This document shows, piece by piece, positions 35,461 through 43,351 of a stretch of DNA of 64,000 nucleotides (position 1 is its first letter; every line of letters begins with the position of its first letter). This DNA comes from Chryseobacterium piperi. Lineage in GTDB: Bacteria; Bacteroidota; Bacteroidia; Flavobacteriales; Weeksellaceae. A program made the translations under genes and the position numbers. The DNA is taken from NCBI RefSeq assembly GCF_002285635.2, contig NZ_CP023049.2, positions 1,612,001-1,676,000 on the forward strand, given 5' to 3'. A model generated the notes under the pieces. The model made no database searches. It saw only the letters and a list, made by a program, of their open reading frames with translations, and was not told the origin of the DNA.

Positions 35461-35733
35461 AATCTGTTTTAATTATATTTTATTTTAAAAGAATAAATGT
35501 GTTTTTAAGGGAGCAAAGAAATTCAATGTCTTGCGCCCACTAATTTACGAACTTCCCATCAAAATAACCAACTAACAGCCGAAAACAAAGCAATCATAAC
35601 ATAAAACACAAATTATTAATAAAAAATTTACAATAAAAACAATAAAATATAAATAAAAAGTAACATAAAAAAAAAAGAAAACAATATTTTTTTCAACTAA
35701 TGATCAAAATGGATATTTACTTTCAAATTCACT

Positions 35734-35777
35734 AAAAACAAAAAGAGGTTGTATATCTACAACCTCTTTTTGTTTTT
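35734..35777 (-). terminator. Terminator of the double-glycine peptide gene
   Basis: A 20-base perfect stem (inner AGAGGTTGTA / TACAACCTCT) around a 4-base loop, starting within the stop codon of the peptide gene. In the 315-base gap between the helical-protein gene and the peptide gene this hairpin is the only element I can support; the rest is very AT-rich. Confidence 0.88.
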
Positions 35778-35961
35778 AATAGCAAATACAGCATAGCTTT
35801 CGGTCCGGCGTACAGACGTCACCAACTCCTGGTGTATTGGAGACCACTCCCCCTGCACCACCGCATAAAAAGTTGCAATTAACCGGAGGTATCGCCCCAC
35901 CATTGATCTCTTTTAGATCTGCCCTGTTTAGGTTTTTGATTTTTTTAAGACTTGTGATCAT
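35776..35961 (-). CDS. Double-glycine-leader Cys-rich peptide (bacteriocin-like)
   Basis: 61 residues from ATG 35961. A basic leader (MITSLKKIKNLNRADLKEINGG, here split as MITSLKKIKNLN + RADLKEINGG) ends in Gly-Gly at position 22 with the L/I spacing typical of leaders cut by PCAT peptidase-transporters. The 39-residue core starts AIPPVNCNF, has six cysteines, and ends KLCCICY. I would expect export and disulfide or other modification. No PCAT transporter or modifying enzyme is in the window. A decayed copy lies at 33589-33763. Activity is unknown; signalling or bacteriocin roles are both possible. Confidence 0.75.
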   Translation of the reverse strand: MITSLKKIKNLNRADLKEINGGAIPPVNCNFLCGGAGGVVSNTPGVGDVCTPDRKLCCICY

Positions 35962-35982
35962 AGTAATAGTTTTTAGTGTTAT

Positions 35983-35990
35983 CAAATATA
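35983..35990 (-). promoter_or_regulatory. Double-glycine peptide gene -7 box
   Basis: TATATTTG on the minus strand, 21 bases before the ATG at 35961; conserved in the decayed copy. It excludes the longer TTG start at 35985. Confidence 0.65.
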
Positions 35991-36106
35991 CTTTTTTTTG
36001 TACAAAAAATAAATATTTGATTCAAAAAATAACCTCACAATCAACTGAAATCAAATAAGTTAAATAGAATCTTTTTATCTAAAATTGTTTTAACGACAAT
36101 ATCCGA

Positions 36107-36463
36107 TCAATTCACTCCAAAGAATTCTTTAAGATCTTCTACGTTTTTCTTATCATTTCCTACAAAAATTTCATTGTCTGTAAGGAAAACAGGACGTTTC
36201 AGGAACGTATAGTGATCCAGCAAAAGGTTTTTAAAATCCTTTTCCTCCAAAGATTTTACATCCAGTTCCCTTAATTTGATCTGGGTTGATTTTCTGCTGA
36301 ATAATGCTTCGTAAGACTTTGTCTTTTTATACATTTCAGCCAACTCTTCTTTGGTAATAGGCTCTTTTTTTATTTCGCGAAGCTGCCAACCGTTAAGATC
36401 AAATTGCGCCATTATTTTTCTGCAGGTATCGCAGGTGTTAAGATAAAATACCTTTTTCATCAT
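36107..36463 (-). CDS. ArsC/Spx-family protein
   Basis: 118-residue thioredoxin-fold protein of the arsenate reductase/Spx family. The N-terminal CDTCRK gives a CxxC pair at about residues 11-14, and the conserved late RPVFLTDNEIFVGND matches the family's cis-Pro region. Genuine ArsC activity is not established; many such proteins are orphan redox or regulatory proteins. No other arsenic genes are near. Confidence 0.88.
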   Translation of the reverse strand: MMKKVFYLNTCDTCRKIMAQFDLNGWQLREIKKEPITKEELAEMYKKTKSYEALFSRKSTQIKLRELDVKSLEEKDFKNLLLDHYTFLKRPVFLTDNEIFVGNDKKNVEDLKEFFGVN

Positions 36464-36578
36464 CTATTATCATTTTATTATTTGACAAAAAAGCTTTTTG
36501 CAAGCTTTAGTCTTCAAAAATAGGATTTAATCTAAGATTCTAAAAATTATTAAATATCTTTATTCAAATTTTATAAGA

Positions 36579-37046
36579 ATGGAGAACAAGCCAATTACCT
36601 TTCAGTTTATCTCAGAGCCCTCAGATGTTAATTATGGAGGAAATGTTCACGGCGGGAGTGTAATGAAATGGATAGACCAGGCAGGGTATGCTTGTGCAAC
36701 AACCTGGAGCGGAAATTATTCCGTGACCGTCTATGTAGGCGGAATTCGTTTTTACGAGCCTATTAAAATCGGAGAAATTGTAAAAGTAGAGGCCCGGGTA
36801 ATCTATACCGGCTCTTCTAGTATGCATATTTCAATTAATGTATTTTCACGAAATCTAAAACAACCTACTTTTGACAAAAAAACCCATTGTATTATTGTTT
36901 TTGTTGCGGTAGATGAAAACGGTAAAAAGCTTCCGGTTCCCAAATGGATTCCAATATCTGAAGAGGATAAGCAACAGGAGCAGTATGCAAAGCGATTAAT
37001 GGAGCTCAGAACTCAGATTGAAGATGAAATGAAGCCTTTTTTGTAA
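36579..37046 (+). CDS. Acyl-CoA thioesterase, hot-dog (YciA/BACH type)
   Basis: 155 residues. The conserved opening VNYGGNVHGGSVMKWIDQAGYACA contains the catalytic Asn/Asp region of the BACH/YciA type, followed by IRFYEPIKIGEIVKVEARVIYTGSSSMHI. Hydrolyses acyl-CoA in the cytoplasm; preferred chain length not readable. Divergent from the ArsC-like gene. Confidence 0.93.
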   Translation: MENKPITFQFISEPSDVNYGGNVHGGSVMKWIDQAGYACATTWSGNYSVTVYVGGIRFYEPIKIGEIVKVEARVIYTGSSSMHISINVFSRNLKQPTFDKKTHCIIVFVAVDENGKKLPVPKWIPISEEDKQQEQYAKRLMELRTQIEDEMKPFL

Positions 37047-37149
37047 GATAAGAATCCAGACAAATATGATACCCATATATTGAAATAAAATAGGGTAAAG
37101 GGAGGACATCAATAAAAACATAGTTGATAATAAAACATCATATAATACC

Positions 37150-37983
37150 ATGAAAAATATTTTTATACTATCTGCTTTGTTTACGATCATTTGGTTCCAG
37201 TCACAAACCCATAGGTTCATTTATGAGCTTCAGTCTAAAATGGATTCTACAGAAACACATCATGAAAAGCTGAACATGATTTTGGATATCACCCCAAAAG
37301 AAGTCAAGTTTTACGGACAGAATTTAATGACAACAGATTCCTTAAATAAAAAATTTGGAATGAATTCAAGCCATACCGATATGTCCGGACAGATTATCAA
37401 AAGAAATATTAATTCTTTCGATAACGAAAATTTCATCAATATAAAAATGGGGTATTACTCATTTAAAACTACTGATAAAATCAATTGGATCATCTCTGAT
37501 GAAATCAAGAAAGTTGAGAATTACACATTACAAAAAGCTACCACAAAGTTTGGAGGAAGAAACTGGACTGCCTGGTTTTGCAAAGATATTCCGTTTAATG
37601 AGGGGCCATTTAAATTTCGGGGATTACCAGGCTTAATTTTTGAACTGTCAGACTCCAATAAAAATTTCATTTATCACTTGGTAAAAAGCCAGAAGTTATC
37701 TGGAATCTATTCCACAGAAGATTTTATAGAATCCAACTTCGGAAATAAAGCAGTACCCATTAATGAAAAACAAAAACAAAAGCTAATGATGGAGTTTTAT
37801 AACGATCCTTTTGCATTTGAAAGAACCAACTTTAGCAAAACCAATACGAATCTCAATATTAACATCAACGGGAAAGAAATCCATAATGTAGATGAATTAA
37901 ATACTCAGACTAAAAGTATGCAGGAGGTTATCAGAAAATATAATAACCCCATTGAAATTGATAAAGCCATACATTACAGATAA
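37150..37983 (+). CDS. GLPGLI family protein (second copy)
   Basis: 277-residue exported protein with signal peptide (IFILSALFTIIWFQSQ). It has the naming motif FRGLPGLIFELSD preceded by TTKFGGRNWTAWFCKDI, closely matching the 9000-9824 protein, and the same ending (RKYNNPIEIDKAIHY versus RYNNPIELDEKIQY). Unlike that one it has no Cys-rich partner gene. Function of the family is unknown. Confidence 0.9.
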   Translation: MKNIFILSALFTIIWFQSQTHRFIYELQSKMDSTETHHEKLNMILDITPKEVKFYGQNLMTTDSLNKKFGMNSSHTDMSGQIIKRNINSFDNENFINIKMGYYSFKTTDKINWIISDEIKKVENYTLQKATTKFGGRNWTAWFCKDIPFNEGPFKFRGLPGLIFELSDSNKNFIYHLVKSQKLSGIYSTEDFIESNFGNKAVPINEKQKQKLMMEFYNDPFAFERTNFSKTNTNLNININGKEIHNVDELNTQTKSMQEVIRKYNNPIEIDKAIHYR

Positions 37984-38051
37984 TTTAAATTCAAATAAGG
38001 GAATGTAGTTTTTCCTTTAGTATGTTTTTTTCAAATTATCAAAATAATAAT

Positions 38052-38059
38052 TATATTTG
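38052..38059 (+). promoter_or_regulatory. Promoter -7 box ahead of the fluoride riboswitch
   Basis: TATATTTG, about 10 bases before the first base of the aptamer, so transcription would start right at its 5' edge. Confidence 0.65.
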
Positions 38060-38068
38060 TCATGATAA

Positions 38069-38154
38069 AAGGAAATGGTGTTCTTCCTTACCCAACCGCT
38101 TTACATAAGCTGATGACGCCTGATTAATAGATTATCAACCGTAATTTAATCAGG
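38069..38154 (+). ncRNA. Fluoride riboswitch (crcB motif) with expression platform
   Basis: Matches the fluoride aptamer in order: GGAAATGGTGTTCTTCC (38071-38087, first stem-loop), AACCGC (38094-38099), a small hairpin GCTT/AAGC and GCTGATGACGCCTGA (38109-38123). The pseudoknot pairs GGTGT (38077-38081) with ACGCC (38116-38120). Just beyond, CCTGATTAA (38119-38127) can instead pair with TTAATCAGG (38146-38154), six bases before the ATG. That hairpin overlaps the pseudoknot arm, so fluoride binding should free the start region. Confidence 0.88.
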
Positions 38155-38160
38155 ATTATT

Positions 38161-39465
38161 ATGTCTAAACATCCAAAAACAATAAGTAAAAAAGTTAATT
38201 TTCACATAAGATTTTTCTTTAGAAGATTTCCTGCTGCTCCTTACATTTTAAAGTGGTTTAGCATCAGTATTATTATTGGAATGCTCATAGGAACAGCTTC
38301 TGCCGGATTTCTACAATCATTACAATGGGCTACTCAATTTAGAGAAAGCCATATCTGGCTCATCGCTTTTTTACCAGTAGGCGGATTTTTAATTGGCCTT
38401 TTATACTACTATCTGGGTAAAGATGTTGAAGCCGGTAATAATTTACTCATTGACAATATTCATGATCCAAAAGAGACTATTCCTTTCCGAATGGCGCCAT
38501 TTGTTTATCTGGGCACTATGGTTACTCATTTCTTTGGAGGGTCGGCAGGTCGTGAAGGAACCGCCTTGCAAATGGCAGGAGCTATTGCTGATCAATTCAG
38601 CAAACCTTTTAAGCTTGACAAAAATGAGCGGAAAATATTAATTATCTCAGCAATTGCTGCCGGTTTTGGCTCTGTATTCGGTACCCCTTTAGCCGGAGCA
38701 GTATTCGGACTGGAAATTTTCTTAATCGGAAGAATCCGTTATAATGCTATTTTCCCTGCTTTTGCTTCTGCTATCCTCGCTGACTGGGCAACCAACCTTT
38801 GGCAGGTAAAACACACCCATTACACTATCGGTTTTATTCCCAAACTGGAATTTCTTCCTCTATTGTATAGTATTATCGCCGGTATTGCTTTTGGGATATG
38901 TGCTGCAACATTCAGCAAAACCCTCCATTGGATAGGCAATATTTTTAAAACAAAAATTAAATTCCCTCCATTTCGTCCGATTATCGGAGGTACTATCGTG
39001 GCGCTTGCAGTATTTGCCATGGGAACCACACGATATATAGGGTTAGGCATTCCTGTCATTCTCGAATCTTTCGGAACTCAACTTCCCATGTATGATTTTT
39101 TGTTGAAAATGATCTTCACTATTGTTACCCTTTCTGCCGGCTTTAAGGGCGGTGAGGTAACTCCCCTGTTCTTTATCGGAGCCACTTTAGGAAGTGCCTT
39201 ATCTTTGTTTATCCCACTTCCTGTAGGGTTATTGGCAGGAATGGGATTTGTAGCCGTTTTTGCAGGTGCTACCAATACTCCTTTAGCTTGTATGCTGATG
39301 GGTATTGAGCTGTTTGGAGCTGAATCGGGGATATATGTAGCAATTGCTTGTATTGTTTCTTATCTGCTTTCGGGGCGTAACAGTATTTACAGCAAACAGA
39401 GAATTGGTGAAGCTAAAAACAGAAGGTATGAAAGTGATCAGGATAAATGCTTTTCCGACTTGTGA
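38161..39465 (+). CDS. CLC-F type fluoride/proton antiporter
   Basis: CLC-family membrane protein, 434 residues with about 10-12 hydrophobic segments. The usual GSGIP chloride motif is replaced by AGNNLLI (residues about 90-96), and the second motif reads GSAGREGTALQM, both features of the fluoride-exporting CLC-F branch. It sits directly behind a fluoride riboswitch, which strongly supports fluoride export over chloride transport. Databases may label it voltage-gated chloride channel. A LysR gene starts 43 bases after its stop. Confidence 0.92.
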   Translation: MSKHPKTISKKVNFHIRFFFRRFPAAPYILKWFSISIIIGMLIGTASAGFLQSLQWATQFRESHIWLIAFLPVGGFLIGLLYYYLGKDVEAGNNLLIDNIHDPKETIPFRMAPFVYLGTMVTHFFGGSAGREGTALQMAGAIADQFSKPFKLDKNERKILIISAIAAGFGSVFGTPLAGAVFGLEIFLIGRIRYNAIFPAFASAILADWATNLWQVKHTHYTIGFIPKLEFLPLLYSIIAGIAFGICAATFSKTLHWIGNIFKTKIKFPPFRPIIGGTIVALAVFAMGTTRYIGLGIPVILESFGTQLPMYDFLLKMIFTIVTLSAGFKGGEVTPLFFIGATLGSALSLFIPLPVGLLAGMGFVAVFAGATNTPLACMLMGIELFGAESGIYVAIACIVSYLLSGRNSIYSKQRIGEAKNRRYESDQDKCFSDL

Positions 39466-39471
39466 AATTAG

Positions 39472-39479
39472 TAAGTTTG
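39472..39479 (+). promoter_or_regulatory. LysR gene -7 box
   Basis: TAAGTTTG, 28 bases before the LysR ATG. Confidence 0.55.
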
Positions 39480-39507
39480 TATATTCATATTTAATTATAA
39501 TCTCAAG

Positions 39508-40389
39508 ATGTTTGATTACAGACTAAAAGTTTTTTATACGGTTGCGTCCAGGCTGAGCTTCACAAGAGCTTCTGAGGAATTGAATATTTCACAACCCGCA
39601 GTTACCAAGCATATCAAAGAAATAGAAAATCAGCTCAATACTAAACTCTTTGACCGAAAAGGCACATCTATTCAACTTACTCGCGGAGGAGCGGTTCTCT
39701 ATACATATGCCGAAAAGATTCGGAATATGTACAGGGATCTTGAGTTTGAAATATATCAGCTGAATGCTGAGCATAAAGGTAAATTAATTATTGGAGCTAG
39801 TACCACCATAGCTCAGTATATCCTTCCTGAAATTTTAGCCAAATTCCATGCTTATTATAAAGACATCAAAATCGAACTGTTGACCTACAACACAGAAACA
39901 ATTTCCACTCTTTTGAAAGAGGGAAAGATTGATTTAGGGATTATCGAAGGTGAATCTCAATCCTCTTATTTCGATTATCAGCCCTTTAAAGCTGATGAAA
40001 TTGTACTTGTTGCAAAATCTGACCATCCATTGGCCTTAGCAAATAAAACTTTAAGTATTAAAGATCTGTCTCAACTGAACTTAGTGGTAAGAGAACAAGG
40101 CTCCGGAACTCAGGAGTTTATTCAAAATCGTTTGCGTGATAAGAATATCGATATGGAAGACCTCAATATCATTATGCAGTTAGGGTGCAGCGAAAGTATT
40201 AAAAGCTATCTTTTATATTCCGAATGTATGGCATTTTTATCAATCAGTACAATACTAAATGAATTGAAATATAATATGCTGAGTATTATTGATATTAAGG
40301 GGTTTAGTATCGAAAGAAATTTTCATTATATCCTTCCAAAAGGTGAACAATCTGGGCTAATTAAACTTTTCCTGAGGTTTATTGGGTAG
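39508..40389 (+). CDS. LysR-family transcriptional regulator
   Basis: 293 residues. The N-terminal winged helix (FYTVASRLSFTRASEELNISQPAVTKHIKEIENQL) and C-terminal effector domain (IGASTTIAQYILPEILAKFHAYY, then LVAKSDHPLA) are classical. It precedes a YeiH-family transporter on the same strand, and YeiE/YeiH-type pairs are common, so it probably regulates that gene. The 259-base gap between them contains a dispersed repeat. Confidence 0.94.
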   Translation: MFDYRLKVFYTVASRLSFTRASEELNISQPAVTKHIKEIENQLNTKLFDRKGTSIQLTRGGAVLYTYAEKIRNMYRDLEFEIYQLNAEHKGKLIIGASTTIAQYILPEILAKFHAYYKDIKIELLTYNTETISTLLKEGKIDLGIIEGESQSSYFDYQPFKADEIVLVAKSDHPLALANKTLSIKDLSQLNLVVREQGSGTQEFIQNRLRDKNIDMEDLNIIMQLGCSESIKSYLLYSECMAFLSISTILNELKYNMLSIIDIKGFSIERNFHYILPKGEQSGLIKLFLRFIG

Positions 40390-40479
40390 AGGTTTCTGGT
40401 TGCGAGGTTTGACATTCAGATTAAGATTTACATACAAGGTTTAAGAGATAGAGGATTGTTGGTATAGGCCTGTATAAAA

Positions 40480-40524
40480 GCGATTTCGCAATTCAGCAAT
40501 TTTGCGATTTCACCTTACAATTCC
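40480..40524. repeat. Dispersed intergenic repeat, copy 3
   Basis: Positions 40494-40517 match 4084-4107 at 23 of 24 bases (core AATTTTGCGATTTCACC). An adjacent GCGATTTCGCAATT is shared with 60369-60382. Lies between the LysR and YeiH-type genes. Confidence 0.6.
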
Positions 40525-40648
40525 CAATACTAATTGCAACTACCCCTATTCTATCTATAACTAAAAGTTATCTTTAATAACAAAATACAATTTAGTTTGT
40601 AATAATAAATTTTGGAATTTTGCCCTAAGATTTCAAAATTTATAGAAC

Positions 40649-41584
40649 ATGAAAGATTTCATTCGAAATGAAAGATTCCAAAAGATTACATTCTTAGGAT
40701 TAAGCATTTTTTGTCTCACACCATTAGTTTCATCACCGATTGCTTTAGCACTGGGGTTTATGTTGGCTGTATTTTTAGGAAACCCCTTTGAAAAGTACCT
40801 TCATCAATATATTCATGTATTGCTTCAGATATCCATCGTCGGACTTGGATTTGGATTAAAGCTCAATGAGGCCATGCAGGCAGGAAAAACAGGATTTGTT
40901 TTAACGATCATCAGCATTTCAACCGTAATGGTTTTAGGTTACGCTCTGGGTAAAGCATTTAAACTGGAAAAACAATTATCTTATTTAATTTCCGTAGGTA
41001 CGGCAATATGTGGTGGAAGTGCTATTGCGGCTACCTCTCCTATTATCAAGCCCAGTACAAAACAAATTTCCCTGGCTCTGGCCATTGTTTTTACCCTCAA
41101 TTCTATTGCTTTGTTTGTTTATCCCGCAATTGGTCATGCCTTAAACCTGACTCAACAGCAATTCGGGCTGTGGTGTGCTATTGGAATTCATGATACCAGT
41201 TCTGTAGTGGGAGCTGCGAGTAAATATGGAGATGAAGCTTTAAAAATAGCCACCACTGTAAAGCTAGCCCGGGCTCTTTGGATCATTCCGGTTTCTTTGA
41301 TCACGATGTTTATTTTTAAAAATAAAGAGTCTAAAATTAAAATCCCCTGGTTTATCGGATATTTTATACTCGCTATTATTTTAAATACGTATTTCCCATT
41401 TTTTGACCAGTTCAGCTCATCGATAACAGCTGTAGCCAAATCAGGATTGAACCTCACCTTATTTTTCATCGGTTCCAGCTTATCTCTGCAAACATTAAAA
41501 ACAATAGGCTTAAAGCCTTTAACAGCAGCTGTCCTCTTATGGATTACCATAAGTGTGGGAAGTTTAGTTTACATCATCTACTAA
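40649..41584 (+). CDS. YeiH/UPF0324-family putative sulfate exporter
   Basis: 311-residue membrane protein with about 10 segments. Family landmarks are LGFMLAVFLGNP near the start, SIVGLGFGLKLNEA, SVGTAICGGSAIAATSPIIK and GIHDTSSVVGAASKYG. Members are labelled putative sulfate exporters (PSE family); transport of sulfite, sulfate or another ion has not been settled. Preceded by a LysR gene, likely its regulator. Confidence 0.92.
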   Translation: MKDFIRNERFQKITFLGLSIFCLTPLVSSPIALALGFMLAVFLGNPFEKYLHQYIHVLLQISIVGLGFGLKLNEAMQAGKTGFVLTIISISTVMVLGYALGKAFKLEKQLSYLISVGTAICGGSAIAATSPIIKPSTKQISLALAIVFTLNSIALFVYPAIGHALNLTQQQFGLWCAIGIHDTSSVVGAASKYGDEALKIATTVKLARALWIIPVSLITMFIFKNKESKIKIPWFIGYFILAIILNTYFPFFDQFSSSITAVAKSGLNLTLFFIGSSLSLQTLKTIGLKPLTAAVLLWITISVGSLVYIIY

Positions 41585-41589
41585 TTGCA

Positions 41590-41623
41590 ACAAAGGCCTT
41601 TTGAATACTCAAAAGACCTTTGT
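41590..41623. terminator. Hairpin after the YeiH-type gene
   Basis: ACAAAGGCCTTTTGA and TCAAAAGACCTTTGT form a 15-base stem with one mismatch around ATAC. The T run is weak. It lies between convergent genes and may serve both. Confidence 0.7.
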
Positions 41624-41684
41624 ATATTAAATGTGGAAATGTTTGTTTATCTCTAGCTGAAATAATTCTTAAACTTGCCTATCA

Positions 41685-41864
41685 TTAACAATTTTCTACT
41701 TGTGGGCAAGCAATATATTGAACACAATATTTAGGTCCTGTAACAGATCCTGAACAGCTGCAACCGCATAAAGACAGGTCTGGGTTTTTATCTACACCAC
41801 CAACGATGTTTTTAAGTTCTTCTTTCCTTAATTTTTTAGCGTTTTTAAAAATGTTGTTTGACAT
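41685..41864 (-). CDS. Double-glycine-leader Cys-rich peptide, second type
   Basis: 59 residues from ATG 41864 (the open frame reaches 41918 through a TTG). The leader MSNNIFKNAKKLRKEEL + KNIVGG ends in Gly-Gly at residue 23. The 36-residue core has six cysteines arranged CGCSC, then C, C and a terminal C. The leader resembles that of the peptide at 35776-35961 in style, but the core is unrelated, so the two are distinct products that could share one exporter. No PCAT transporter or modifying enzyme is nearby. Confidence 0.75.
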   Translation of the reverse strand: MSNNIFKNAKKLRKEELKNIVGGVDKNPDLSLCGCSCSGSVTGPKYCVQYIACPQVENC

Positions 41865-41905
41865 GTGATTGGATTTTGAGATTGAACAATATAGTTTAGT
41901 GATTT

Positions 41906-41913
41906 CAAATTTA
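41906..41913 (-). promoter_or_regulatory. Second double-glycine peptide gene -7 box
   Basis: TAAATTTG on the minus strand, 41 bases before the ATG at 41864. No -33 box is evident. Confidence 0.4.
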
Positions 41914-42033
41914 AACAAATAAATAATATTCAGTACATAGTTTGATGAAAAAATTTATAATTTATTTATTTTGTAATAGTTAATATTCCAAAAACAGGAA
42001 ATACACTTATATAATTAATTAAACACCTATTCA

Positions 42034-43278
42034 TCATTCTGTAAATTCCAAGTCTTTATTATGCGTTTCAGAAATGGTCAATGCTGAATAGAATGCCAAT
42101 CCGAAAACTACAGTTCCTACTATTGCCGCGCTGATAATCACTGTAAAATTATTCTTAAGAAGATCAAATGCAAGGATCATCACCGGAACCAATCCCCTCA
42201 CCATATTAGGCACTGTAGTTGTAGCCGTATTTCTGATATTGGTTCCAAACTGTTCGGCAGCCAATGTTACAAACATGGCCCAATATCCGGTTCCCAACCC
42301 TAGCCATACACAGAAAATATAATACTTGGTTTCCGTATCCGTATTTCCAAAAAGCATGATCACTACTCCTACTAAAGTAAAAGCCAACATATAAAAAATA
42401 GCCATTTTTCTGGATTTCAGAAGATGCGAAATAAAACCGCTCAACAGATCCCCGACAGAAATACCTACATATCCCCACATAATTGCTTTTCCGGGATTGA
42501 TTTCCTTAATCCCCATTTCCGGAGCAAACTGATTGGCCAAAACTGCTAAGATGCCGATACAATACCAGGTCGGAAGTCCGACAGCAATACATTTGACATA
42601 CCGAATAAAGCGGTCTTTATTGGTAAAAAAGGAAAGAAAATTACCTTTAGAAACTGTTGCAGCATGTTCAATATTCTTATAGATCCCGGATTCCGAAACA
42701 CTGATTCTTAAGAAAAGAAGCATAACGCCTAGTCCCCCACCAATAAAATAAGAAATATTCCAGCTTCCCGCCAATTCTACAGTCAATTGAGCCACTACTG
42801 CTCCCATAAGTCCAAAACCGGCAACTACTGACGTTCCAATAGCTCTCAGATTCTTCGGCAGGCTTTCAGAAACAAGCGTTATTCCCGCTCCAAGCTCTCC
42901 GGCTAATCCAATCCCCGCAATGAACCTTAGAGCGGCATATTGATACACTAAATTCTCTTTGGGAAAATAAGGCAAAAAACCACAGGCTATGTTTGCCAGG
43001 GAATATACCAGAATCGATCCGAACAATACAGAAAGTCTTCCCTTTTTGTCTCCAAAAATCCCCCAGAAAACTCCTCCTATTAATAACCCCACCATCTGAC
43101 AGTTCAAAATGAAGGTACCATCAACGTCCGGATTCAATCCTAATGCTTTTAAACTAGGGATTCGTACAATACCAAACAAAAGCAGGTCATAAATATCAAC
43201 AAAATAGCCTAAGGCAGAAATAATAACAGGAATAGAGAAAATGTACTTCAGCTTTGAAGACATGGATAGTTCTTGCAT
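42034..43278 (-). CDS. MFS transporter (metabolite:proton symporter type)
   Basis: 414-residue major-facilitator protein with 12 predicted segments. The first helix GYFVDIYDLLLFGIV and the loop GGVFWGIFGDKKGRLSV (MFS motif A-like) are seen, with GLAGELGAGITLVSE in helix 4-5 as in the sugar/organic acid symporter group (ShiA/ProP-like). Substrate unknown. A start five codons further in (43263) is possible. It lies between a double-glycine peptide gene and rny, with no evident link to either. Confidence 0.88.
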   Translation of the reverse strand: MQELSMSSKLKYIFSIPVIISALGYFVDIYDLLLFGIVRIPSLKALGLNPDVDGTFILNCQMVGLLIGGVFWGIFGDKKGRLSVLFGSILVYSLANIACGFLPYFPKENLVYQYAALRFIAGIGLAGELGAGITLVSESLPKNLRAIGTSVVAGFGLMGAVVAQLTVELAGSWNISYFIGGGLGVMLLFLRISVSESGIYKNIEHAATVSKGNFLSFFTNKDRFIRYVKCIAVGLPTWYCIGILAVLANQFAPEMGIKEINPGKAIMWGYVGISVGDLLSGFISHLLKSRKMAIFYMLAFTLVGVVIMLFGNTDTETKYYIFCVWLGLGTGYWAMFVTLAAEQFGTNIRNTATTTVPNMVRGLVPVMILAFDLLKNNFTVIISAAIVGTVVFGLAFYSALTISETHNKDLEFTE

Positions 43279-43299
43279 TTTTAAATTTTGATAAAAATA

Positions 43300-43329
43300 A
43301 AAAACCTTTCAATTTCTTGAAAGGTTTTT
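43300..43329. terminator. rny terminator
   Basis: AAAAACCTTTCAA and TTGAAAGGTTTTT form a 13-base perfect stem around TTTC, between rny and the MFS gene. Both arms end in A or T runs. Confidence 0.88.
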
Positions 43330-43351
43330 ACAAAATATCTTTGTTAAATTA

